Of a stretch of 45,442 bases of DNA, positions 19,349-26,155 are shown one piece after another. Made by a program: the position numbers and the translations under genes. Positions within the stretch are counted from its first letter, which is position 1. Each line of letters opens with the position of its first letter. Origin of the DNA: an uncultured Sterolibacterium sp. (lineage in GTDB: Bacteria > Pseudomonadota > Gammaproteobacteria > Burkholderiales > Rhodocyclaceae); assembly GCA_903904605.1 (NCBI GenBank), contig CAIVDC010000077.1, positions 1 through 45,442 of the forward strand, in the 5' to 3' direction. The notes under the pieces were generated by a model that saw nothing but the letters and a program-made list of their open reading frames with translations, searched no databases and was not told the origin of the DNA.

Positions 19349-19392
19349 CTACGTAGTTTCCGCAAAAAACTGCGCGATTCACGGATTAACAG
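19349..19392 (+). promoter_or_regulatory. Shared 44-bp regulatory element, copy 2 (upstream of YeiH exporter)
   Basis: This matches the minus-strand element at 12919-12962 at 39 of 44 positions and has the same orientation towards its downstream gene. The dyad core (CGTAGTT, spacer, AACTGCG) is kept, while the outer arm of the right half is partly lost (CGCGAT for CGTAGT). TTGAGA-N-TATC follows at 19405 at the same spacing as in copy 1. It ends 45 bp before the exporter start codon. Confidence 0.6.
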
Positions 19393-19437
19393 GCTGGTGC
19401 CCATTTGAGACTATCCCTCTCACCAAGGGGGACGGAA

Positions 19438-20538
19438 ATGAATGCAAACACGAATACTGCCGCAGTAGCCGGGCCGGCGCGCCTGCCGGAAAAGACCCGG
19501 GGGTCGGGATCCAACAGGACGGGCCACAAGATGGACTTCCTGAACGGGCTGTGGCTTGCCGCCTCGGTGGCCATGGCTGCCTTGTGGCTGGCCGAGACGC
19601 CCTGGATGCCGCAGCTGTCGCCGCTGCTGCTGGCGCTGCTGATCGGCGCCACCTACGGCAACACGCTGAAGGGGCGAATGCCTGGCGAGTGGGCGGAAGG
19701 AGTGCATTACGCAACACGCCAGGTTTTGCGCAGCGCAATAATCCTGTATGGATTCAGGCTGACAACTTCGGACGTCGCCACGCTCGGATGGGGCGGCGTT
19801 GCCTTGGACACCTTCGTGGTGTTCTCGACCATAGGACTGGGCATGGTGGTCGGGACGAAACTGCTCAAGATGGACCCTGAGACAACCGCCATGTGCTCGG
19901 CCGGCGCGGGCATCTGCGGAGCCGCCGCCGTGCTGGCGACCACGCCTATCGTCCGTGGCGGACACGCCAAGACCGCAGTCGCGGTCGCGAGCGTGGTGGT
20001 GTTCGGGACCGTGGCCATGCTGCTGTATCCCTTGCTCTGGTCGTCCGGATGGCTCGGCTTAGGCGAACGCGAGTTCGGCACATATCTCGGGGCAACCATG
20101 CACGAGGTCGCCCAAGTCGTCGGTGCATCTGCGGCCATAGGCCGGCACGCGAGCGATGCCGCCGTGACGGCCAAGATGGGTCGCGTGCTGTTCCTCGCAC
20201 CCGTCCTGCTTCTCGGTGCCGCGCTGTGGTCGCGCGTCTACAAGCAGGAGGATCCGAACCACGACGCCAGCCGGGCGAGCGTGCCAATCCCCTGGTTCGC
20301 GGTCATGTTCATCGGCGTCATGCTGTTCAACAGCGCCGCGCTGCTGCCAGCGAAAATTGTTTCGTCGCTCAATGCGCTCGACAACTTCCTGCTATGCGTC
20401 GCCATGGCGGCGCTCGGTATCGAGACAACCTGGGAGAGGATCAGAAGCGTCGGGGCGAAGCCGTTCATGCTCGGCGGCATCCTGGCCGTCTGGCTGGTCC
20501 TCGGCGGCGGCCTTGCGGCGAAGCTGCTGCTCGCTTAG
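19438..20538 (+). CDS. YeiH family putative sulfate/sulfite exporter (PF03601)
   Basis: A 366-residue membrane protein with about ten helices and the conserved family blocks AGAGICGAAAVLAT and GATMHEVAQVVGAS. Members of this family include CuyZ, placed beside cysteate sulfo-lyase in some bacteria and proposed to export sulfate or sulfite; the transport activity is inferred in most cases. ATG 19438 has AAGGGGGACGG just upstream, better than the in-frame TTG at 19405. No sulfonate-degrading enzyme is seen nearby. The shared 44-bp element upstream suggests co-regulation with the soluble chemoreceptor at 11217-12746. Confidence 0.85.
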   Translation: MNANTNTAAVAGPARLPEKTRGSGSNRTGHKMDFLNGLWLAASVAMAALWLAETPWMPQLSPLLLALLIGATYGNTLKGRMPGEWAEGVHYATRQVLRSAIILYGFRLTTSDVATLGWGGVALDTFVVFSTIGLGMVVGTKLLKMDPETTAMCSAGAGICGAAAVLATTPIVRGGHAKTAVAVASVVVFGTVAMLLYPLLWSSGWLGLGEREFGTYLGATMHEVAQVVGASAAIGRHASDAAVTAKMGRVLFLAPVLLLGAALWSRVYKQEDPNHDASRASVPIPWFAVMFIGVMLFNSAALLPAKIVSSLNALDNFLLCVAMAALGIETTWERIRSVGAKPFMLGGILAVWLVLGGGLAAKLLLA

Positions 20539-20616
20539 GCGGCCGGATGCGATGCGGCTCGAACAAAGTCGAAGCAACGAGCTGATACGGGTACCCGACT
20601 CGTGCCTGACATTATC

Positions 20617-20636
20617 GAATCGCACTGAATCGCACT
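20617..20636. repeat. Tandem 10-bp duplication GAATCGCACT x2
   Basis: Two adjacent perfect copies lie about 80 bp after the YeiH stop, at the start of the debris region. A possible slippage or excision scar. Confidence 0.65.
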
Positions 20637-20657
20637 GAAGTTCTCCTGCATTTTCTT

Positions 20658-20897
20658 ATGGCAATAGGAGCCCATGGAAAGGCTGATACGCAAACCCTTC
20701 AGCCAGTTTTACATGTAACGGTCCCACAAGGAATTGGCGCAAAAGTGCGTTGGATTCAACTGCTAATCGAGGAACTCGGATTCAATCTAGATGACCCTTT
20801 CACGAGGAAGTTCCACGGCGAAAATTGGGTTTGGTCGGCGGAGCAAAGAATCGGAAAGACAATTTCGACGCTGAAAGCTATACGAAAGCAGAAATGA
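20658..20897 (+). CDS. Unrecognised 79-residue ORF in the debris region
   Basis: The frame encodes a basic, globular-looking 79-residue product (for example [20 protein letters not shown] and [16 protein letters not shown]). I recognise no family. The stretch is visibly richer in A and T than its surroundings and ends almost exactly where the opposite-strand pseudogene homology begins, so it may be a fragment of a foreign gene joined at a breakpoint. No Shine-Dalgarno precedes the ATG. Confidence 0.3.
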   Translation: MAIGAHGKADTQTLQPVLHVTVPQGIGAKVRWIQLLIEELGFNLDDPFTRKFHGENWVWSAEQRIGKTISTLKAIRKQK

Positions 20898-20920
20898 AAA
20901 CCAACGTCTGGTCCCGAACT

Positions 20921-21567
20921 GCTGACCTGACCCGACGAGACATGGACGATGTCGGCACCGGCTTCCTTGAACAGCCGGGCCACATCTACCGCATCGTCCG
21001 GCGTGAGGCCGCCGGGTACCCGGTCGTGGGCCGAGATGCGCACCGACATGAGCCTCTCCGCCGGCCATAGCGCTCGAATGGCGAGGAAAACTTCCGGCGG
21101 ATAGCGGCAGCGATTTTCCAGACTGCCCCCATATTCGTCGCAGCGCAGATTGCTCAGCGACGAAATGAAGGACGACATCAGGTAGCCGTGGGCGGCATGA
21201 AATTCGATCATGTCAAAGTTGGCGCGAACTGCACGCAGCGTGGCGGCGACGAAGTCCGCCTTGACGCGATCCATGTCGGCGCACGTCATCTCGCGCGGCA
21301 CTTGCGAAGTGCCGGCAACGTAGGGCAGCGGCGAGGGCGCAATCAGCGGCCAGTTCCGGTATCAAGCGGCATGTCGATGCCATTCCACGCCAGCTTGGTC
21401 GATCCCTTGCGCCCGGCGTGGCCGCTCTGCAGCGCCATCTTGGCTTGGCTGTTGCCATGAACAAAGTCGACGATGCGCAGCCACGCACCCACCTGTTCTT
21501 CGCTCCAGATGCCGGCACAGCCTGGGGTGATGCGGGCATCGGCAGAAACACAGGTCATTTCCGTCAT
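20921..21567 (-). pseudogene. Fragment of an OYE-type oxidoreductase (salicylyl-CoA 5-hydroxylase-like)
   Basis: Two frames on the minus strand together resemble the old-yellow-enzyme domain found in bifunctional salicylyl-CoA 5-hydroxylase and 2-aminobenzoyl-CoA monooxygenase/reductase. They run from MTEMTCVSADARITPGC through [42 protein letters not shown] and [10 protein letters not shown] to [10 protein letters not shown]. The first frame stops at about 21351 after MPLDTGTGR, and the homology resumes in another frame, so about one base is missing around 21351-21360. The upstream flavin-monooxygenase half and the C-terminal half of the barrel are absent. Lowering to a fragment is certain from the frameshift; the exact parent family is from memory. 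Confidence 0.75.
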
Positions 21568-21581
21568 GGCCAACCTGGGAT

Positions 21582-21608
21582 TTGAGTGACCTGCAACCCT
21601 TGAGTGAC
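21582..21608. repeat. Direct repeat TTGAGTGAC with 18-bp period
   Basis: Two copies of TTGAGTGAC (21582-21590 and 21600-21608) abut the broken 5' end of the OYE fragment. On the minus strand they read GTCACTCAA, a pattern of repeated terminal motifs like that seen at some insertion-sequence ends. It may be a remnant end; no transposase is beside it. Confidence 0.35.
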
Positions 21609-21616
21609 ATTTCCCA

Positions 21617-21790
21617 CTATTGTGCGGAGGGAGTCATGAAATGAGCTGTCCACGGCGTTGAGATCACGAGCGCGCTTAATCCCCCTAATACCCCAACCGC
21701 TGCAACGATGACCATTGCCAAAATGACTTTATGCAGTCTGTTCCCAACTGACCTCGGCGAAACGCCTCCAGGCTCATCGTCAGCACACAA
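21617..21790 (-). CDS. Possible short membrane-protein ORF or remnant
   Basis: The open frame on the minus strand ends at TAG 21617 and encodes a hydrophobic helix (VILAMVIVAAVGVLGGLSAL) after a polar stretch beginning CADDEPGG. Only a TTG (21790) is available as start, and the frame is open for ten codons further to a stop at 21821. The combination looks like the C-terminal part of a small membrane protein. I do not recognise it. It sits among other debris and may be a remnant. Confidence 0.3.
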   Translation of the reverse strand: MCADDEPGGVSPRSVGNRLHKVILAMVIVAAVGVLGGLSALVISTPWTAHFMTPSAQ

Positions 21791-21803
21791 AGTGCAATTG
21801 GAT

Positions 21804-22013
21804 TCAGCAAATATGGTCCTCTATGCGGAACAACGTTTCATTTGTTGAAGGAAACGGCAATTCACCATAGAATAACCATTCTGCCAAAGTTGGAACGAAA
21901 TGTAATTCGCCATGCCGCGTAACGGCACAAGGGATTGAGCGGCCACCTGAGACAAGTCCGCTCTCCCCAACCATGAGGCAAAGTTTCTGGCCGTGTTCAT
22001 CCTGAACTTGCAA
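21804..22013 (-). CDS. Unrecognised 69-residue ORF, doubtful
   Basis: A frame from ATG 22013 to TGA 21804 with a protein-like stretch (LHFVPTLAEWLFYGELPFP). It overlaps the start of the binding-protein gene on the other strand by 21 bases and has no clear ribosome site. It may be a fragment related to the downstream membrane-like frame through a frameshift. No function is proposed. Confidence 0.2.
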   Translation of the reverse strand: MQVQDEHGQKLCLMVGESGLVSGGRSIPCAVTRHGELHFVPTLAEWLFYGELPFPSTNETLFRIEDHIC

Positions 22014-22928
22014 CGCTTGAAGCTCAAGCTACTTCTAGCCAGCGCGATCTGTTGCATGGGCGACGCGGCTATCGCCCAAGGCTTCGCCGGCGTCGAGGCC
22101 GCCGCTACCTACCAGGGAACCGACCGCCAGCAACGTCTGGTCGAAGGCGCAAAACGCGAAGGGGTTTTCAACCTATACACGTCGTTGAATACGCCCATCG
22201 CAGCAAACGTCAAAGCCGATTTCGAACGCCGTTACCCTGAGATCAAGGTGAATCTGTGGCGGGCAAGTTCCGAATCAGTGCTGCAGCGCTCGGTAAGCGA
22301 AGCGCGCGCAAACCGCTTTGCCGTCGATTTCATCGAGACCAATGGCCCGGAAATGGAAGCGGTACAGCGTGAAAAGCGGTTGCAACGGGTGACCTCCCCC
22401 CATTTTCAAAACATTATTGCGCAAGCGATCTTCCCGCATCACGAATGGGTTGCCATTCGGCTGAACCTTTTCGTCCAATGTTTCAATAGCAACAAAGTCA
22501 GCAGGGATGAGTTGCCCAAGTCATTTCAAGACTTGCTGCAACCGCGTTGGAAGGGGCGCCTTACTGTCGAGGCTGGTGATTTCGACTGGTTCATGAGCGT
22601 GACAGAAAGGCTGGGCGAAAAAGAAGGCATCAAGCTTTTCCGCGATATCGTCGCTACCAATGGCATCTCGATGCGCAAGGGACATGCACTGATGGCCGAG
22701 ATGGTCAATGCTGGGGAAATTCCGCATGCGGCATTTTTGCTCTATGACTACCTGCTTTCGGACGCGCAGCCATTGCTAGCTCAAAACGAGCTGGCACCGG
22801 TCAGCACCCTCGCCGCCTCGCCACTGCAGGGCCGTCAGGTGCAGTTCGTCGAACCCAAGCGCGTACTTGCCGATCAGCAGAAATGGGAAACGCTGTTCAA
22901 CGATATTGTTTTGGCAAAGGGCAAGTGA
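21993..22928 (+). CDS. ABC-type (iron(III)/thiamine-like) substrate-binding protein, probably internally deleted
   Basis: A 311-residue exported protein of the bacterial extracellular solute-binding family 1/6 type: LVEGAKREGVFNLYTSLNTP, FERRYPEIKVNLWRASSE, and a C-terminus VLADQQKWETLFNDIVLAKGK. The signal region is LKLKLLLASAICCMGDAAIA, read from GTG 21993; the true start is uncertain. In relatives I know, about 35 residues separate the GEIP motif from the HAA-LLYDYLLS segment. Here they are fused (GEIPHAAFLLYDYLLS), which suggests an in-frame deletion through part of the second lobe. No permease or ATPase follows. It may be non-functional, or a receptor for the OCD module that starts 88 bp downstream. 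Confidence 0.7.
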   Translation: MFILNLQRLKLKLLLASAICCMGDAAIAQGFAGVEAAATYQGTDRQQRLVEGAKREGVFNLYTSLNTPIAANVKADFERRYPEIKVNLWRASSESVLQRSVSEARANRFAVDFIETNGPEMEAVQREKRLQRVTSPHFQNIIAQAIFPHHEWVAIRLNLFVQCFNSNKVSRDELPKSFQDLLQPRWKGRLTVEAGDFDWFMSVTERLGEKEGIKLFRDIVATNGISMRKGHALMAEMVNAGEIPHAAFLLYDYLLSDAQPLLAQNELAPVSTLAASPLQGRQVQFVEPKRVLADQQKWETLFNDIVLAKGK

Positions 22929-23016
22929 GAACCGGCCCGGTTTCGACAAGGGCCGGAGACAACCATAGGCGCCAAAGCTGCCGCTAGGCAGACACGTTCA
23001 GCAGGAGACGAAGCAA

Positions 23017-24090
23017 ATGCGAGTTCTCAGTAACGAGGATGTGGAACAACTCCTGACGATGCCCGAATGCATCGACGTGATGGAACAGATGTATGCTGAT
23101 TACGCCAACGGCCAGGCGCTGCTGGTGCCACGTATCGACAACCTGTCGCCATCGACCGAAACGGATGCCTACTACGCCTTCAAGCAGATGGGTGGAGCGT
23201 GGCCGCGACGGCGCGTCCAGGCACTGCGGATCAACTCCGACGTCATTACCCACCCGCTTGTCGGCGGCAAGATGCGTCGGGTGAAACAGCCAAAGGCAAA
23301 TGGACGCTGGGTTGGCCTGGTGTTTATTTTCAGCAGTGAAACCGGGGCTTTGATGGGCATCTTCCCCGATGGTGTGATGCAACGCATACGCGTCGGCGCG
23401 GCAAACGGGATTGCCCTCAAACATCTGGCGCGCGGCGATGCGCGCACGTTGGCGATCATCGGCAGCGGCTGGCAGGCGGGCGGGCAATTGATGGCGGCAC
23501 TCGTCGCTCGGCCATTCGAGCGGGTGCACATCTTCAGCCCGAGTGCGGAAAACCGGAATGCCTTCGCAGCCGAAGCTCAGGCGCGTCATTCGGGCATAGA
23601 TATCCGAGCCGCCGACAGCGCCGAGAAATGCGTTACCGGAGCGGACGTGGTCATGGCCGCGACCTCATCGTTGGTGCGCGTACTGGACCCGGCGTGGCTC
23701 AAGCCGGGGATGCATCTGAGCTGCATCAAGTCGCAGGAAGTGGATCAGGCGCTGCTGGACGGCTGCGACCAGGTCGTCGTCCACGTGACGGCGCAACCGA
23801 AGCAATACGACAATATCATGCCAAACACGCCGAACGTGACTTCTGAGCATAAGGTCGGATGGTGGAATGCGCCCGGCAATCGCTTCGCCGAGTATCCGGA
23901 TCTGGCGCAGTTGGTTGCCGGGAAGACACCGGGACGCGGCAAACAAGAGGACATCACCTGTTTCGTCAACAATGTCGGCGTAGGCCTCCAGTTCGCCGCG
24001 GTCGGCGCGCTGGTTCTTGACAAGGCAGCGGCCGCAGGTTTTGGCCACGAATTGCCCGATGACTGGTTTTCGGAAACGGTGCATCCATAG
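23017..24090 (+). CDS. Ornithine cyclodeaminase family protein
   Basis: A complete 357-residue member of the ornithine cyclodeaminase / mu-crystallin family. The NAD(P)-binding loop is IIGSGWQAGGQ (147-157), preceded by QRIRVGAANG, and the substrate-side Arg is in LRINSD (near 71). AGGAG nine or ten bases before ATG 23017 sets the start. Enzymes of this fold convert an amino acid to a cyclic or open imine with loss of ammonia, or reduce ketimines; the substrate here is not deducible. It is a paralogue of the truncated gene at 1-182. The neighbours (binding protein, methyltransferase, TTT transporter) fit import and deamination of an acidic amino compound. Confidence 0.87.
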   Translation: MRVLSNEDVEQLLTMPECIDVMEQMYADYANGQALLVPRIDNLSPSTETDAYYAFKQMGGAWPRRRVQALRINSDVITHPLVGGKMRRVKQPKANGRWVGLVFIFSSETGALMGIFPDGVMQRIRVGAANGIALKHLARGDARTLAIIGSGWQAGGQLMAALVARPFERVHIFSPSAENRNAFAAEAQARHSGIDIRAADSAEKCVTGADVVMAATSSLVRVLDPAWLKPGMHLSCIKSQEVDQALLDGCDQVVVHVTAQPKQYDNIMPNTPNVTSEHKVGWWNAPGNRFAEYPDLAQLVAGKTPGRGKQEDITCFVNNVGVGLQFAAVGALVLDKAAAAGFGHELPDDWFSETVHP

Positions 24091-24167
24091 TGCACTTTTG
24101 CCAGCCCTAACACCGTCCGCCGTGACATCGACCAGACCCAGTCAAATTCACCATGAGGCCACAGACC

Positions 24168-24887
24168 ATGCCGCATATGCAATTCACCCACCCGGATATC
24201 ATGCGTACCTGCACCGAAAGCGATATCTACGAGTCGTTGCTAGTGCTCGATGACGCAAGCATCCTCGAACTCGGTTGTGGCAAGGCCGAGCACACGCGCC
24301 GTATCGCGAAGGGGCACCAGACGGCCAGAATCGTCGCCGCCGAGGTTGACCGTCTCCAGCTTGGGGAGAATCTTGCAGCGGCGGTGCCAGAGAACATCAT
24401 TTTTGCCGATTTTGGCGCGGAGTCGATCCCGCTCCCTGATTCGAGCCAGGACGTCGTATTGATGTTCAGGTCTTTGCATCACGTGCCCCTGCCCCGACTC
24501 GATGATGCGATGCGCGAAATTTTGCGCGTGCTCAAGCCTGGCGGGTGCGCATACATTTCCGAACCGGTCTTTGCCGGCCCGTTGAATGAGATGATCCGCA
24601 TCTTCAACGATGAGGAGGTCGTTAGAAGAGCGGCATTCGACACGATGTGCCAGGCCGTCGAAAAGGGCATGTTCGAGCTTGACCACGAGACCTTCTTCCT
24701 TTTGCCGGTCGCATACAGGGACTTCACTGACTTTGCTAGGAAGCATTTTCTGGTCACTCACAGCGAACGCAATGTCAGTGACGCTCAACGCCTGGCCGTG
24801 GAGCGGTTGTTCAATGCGCATTTGGGCCAGGACGGCGTGAAGCTCTCGCAGCAGATTAGGGTCGACTTGCTGCGAAAGCCATTGTGA
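24168..24887 (+). CDS. Class I SAM-dependent methyltransferase
   Basis: About 239 residues with the SAM-binding motif I ILELGCGKAEHT, followed by an acidic residue in VAAEVDRLQ and the motif ESIPLPDSSQDVVLMFRSLHHV typical of Methyltransf_11 enzymes. Three in-frame ATGs are near the start (24153, 24168, 24177). I favour 24168 because GAGG lies nine bases upstream; 24153 has no ribosome site. It lies 77 bp after the OCD gene and 135 bp before tctC on the same strand. The acceptor is unknown. A methylated small acid or amine related to the imported substrate is one possibility, inferred only from position. Confidence 0.8.
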   Translation: MPHMQFTHPDIMRTCTESDIYESLLVLDDASILELGCGKAEHTRRIAKGHQTARIVAAEVDRLQLGENLAAAVPENIIFADFGAESIPLPDSSQDVVLMFRSLHHVPLPRLDDAMREILRVLKPGGCAYISEPVFAGPLNEMIRIFNDEEVVRRAAFDTMCQAVEKGMFELDHETFFLLPVAYRDFTDFARKHFLVTHSERNVSDAQRLAVERLFNAHLGQDGVKLSQQIRVDLLRKPL

Positions 24888-25022
24888 AAGGCCACGGACG
24901 GGAGCTTTGCTCGTCTTGCGGATCCTGGCACAAAGTCGCAGTCAGTAACGCCAGAACGAAGAAAATCCAATCACGCGTCGTTTCTCGGACGCCATACTAA
25001 CTGCCCGAAGGAGGAGTAAATT

Positions 25023-26099
25023 ATGAATGGATCGGTAAAGAGGATCACTGTAGCAGTGGCAATCATGGCCGCAGCGCTGCTTGGCGGATGCGAGAGCAGG
25101 CGGGAGGCCGCGCAATCAAGCAAAGCCGGCAGCGCCGAGACCAGTCAGGCATCGACCGCCGAATTCTTTAAGGGCCAGGTTCTCACTATCATCGTTCCCT
25201 ATGGACCTGGCGGCGGGTACGACCAGTGGGCCCGCCTCGTCAGTCCATACATGCAAAAATACCTCGGTGTCAGAAAAGTACTGGTTGTCAATCAGCCTGG
25301 CGGCGGCGGCCTGGTGGGAACCGACAAGATCTACTCGGCTCAGCCTGATGGCTTAACGATCGGTGATACAAACGCTGCGGGCGACGTGTTTTCGCAACTC
25401 GCCAAGGAAACGGGTGCGAGCTTCGATGTTCAGAAGTTCAACTGGATCGGTCGCCCGGACGATGATCCTCACATCATCGCCGTCCATGTGGAGGGACCCT
25501 ATAAGTCCTTTGGTGATCTGCTGCAAGCAGCAGAGCATGGAACTACCTTGAAGGCGCTGGCGACAGGGGCCGGGAGTTCCGACTACAATGCCGGCGTCAT
25601 CACGCTCAATGCGTTCAAGACGCGTTACCAGATGGTGGCGGCTTTCACCGGCAGTTCGGATGAGAAGGCGTCGTTTTTGGGGGGCAACGGAGATACCATG
25701 TCCGTGTCCGCGTCCGATATTGCCCAAATTGTCAAACACGCCAAGCCCGTTCTTTTGATCACGGAAGAGCCTTTCAGCAAGCTGCCCGACGTGCCGACCG
25801 TTATCGATGCTGCCAGGAAGCAAAACGTGCCGGAAGGCAGCATCAAGGCTTTGCAGGCGATGGTCGGGATCATGTCGATGGGACATGCCTTCTTTGCCCC
25901 GCCCGGCGTTCCTGCAGACCGCTTGGCAGCCCTCAGGGCCGCGTTCCAAAAGGCCATGGCGGACAAGGAATTTATCGCTTCGGCTCAAAAGGCCGATCTA
26001 TACCTCGGCTATGCTTCCGCGGAGGAGCTTAAGCAAAAGACCGATGCAGCGGTGGCCAATGGGGCCTTATTCCAACCGCTGCTGAGTGCGAAACAATAG
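25023..26099 (+). CDS. tctC: Tripartite tricarboxylate transporter substrate-binding lipoprotein (TctC/Bug family)
   Basis: A 358-residue solute receptor of the TTT type. The N-terminus carries a lipobox (ALLGGC, Cys near residue 24), then a Ser/Ala-rich linker, so it is probably a membrane-anchored lipoprotein, unlike the soluble paralogue at 837-1868. The mature domain has FFKGQVLTIIVPYGPGGGYD and KIYSAQPDGLTIG. A strong AAGGAGG precedes ATG 25023. The fused tctAB gene follows 56 bp downstream. Divergence from the first TctC outside the family motifs suggests a different ligand. Confidence 0.9.
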   Translation: MNGSVKRITVAVAIMAAALLGGCESRREAAQSSKAGSAETSQASTAEFFKGQVLTIIVPYGPGGGYDQWARLVSPYMQKYLGVRKVLVVNQPGGGGLVGTDKIYSAQPDGLTIGDTNAAGDVFSQLAKETGASFDVQKFNWIGRPDDDPHIIAVHVEGPYKSFGDLLQAAEHGTTLKALATGAGSSDYNAGVITLNAFKTRYQMVAAFTGSSDEKASFLGGNGDTMSVSASDIAQIVKHAKPVLLITEEPFSKLPDVPTVIDAARKQNVPEGSIKALQAMVGIMSMGHAFFAPPGVPADRLAALRAAFQKAMADKEFIASAQKADLYLGYASAEELKQKTDAAVANGALFQPLLSAKQ

Positions 26100-26155
26100 G
26101 CAGAGAAGTTTCGTCGCCATCAGCGCGTTGGACGCCCCCCCTAGGAGATTGGCCT

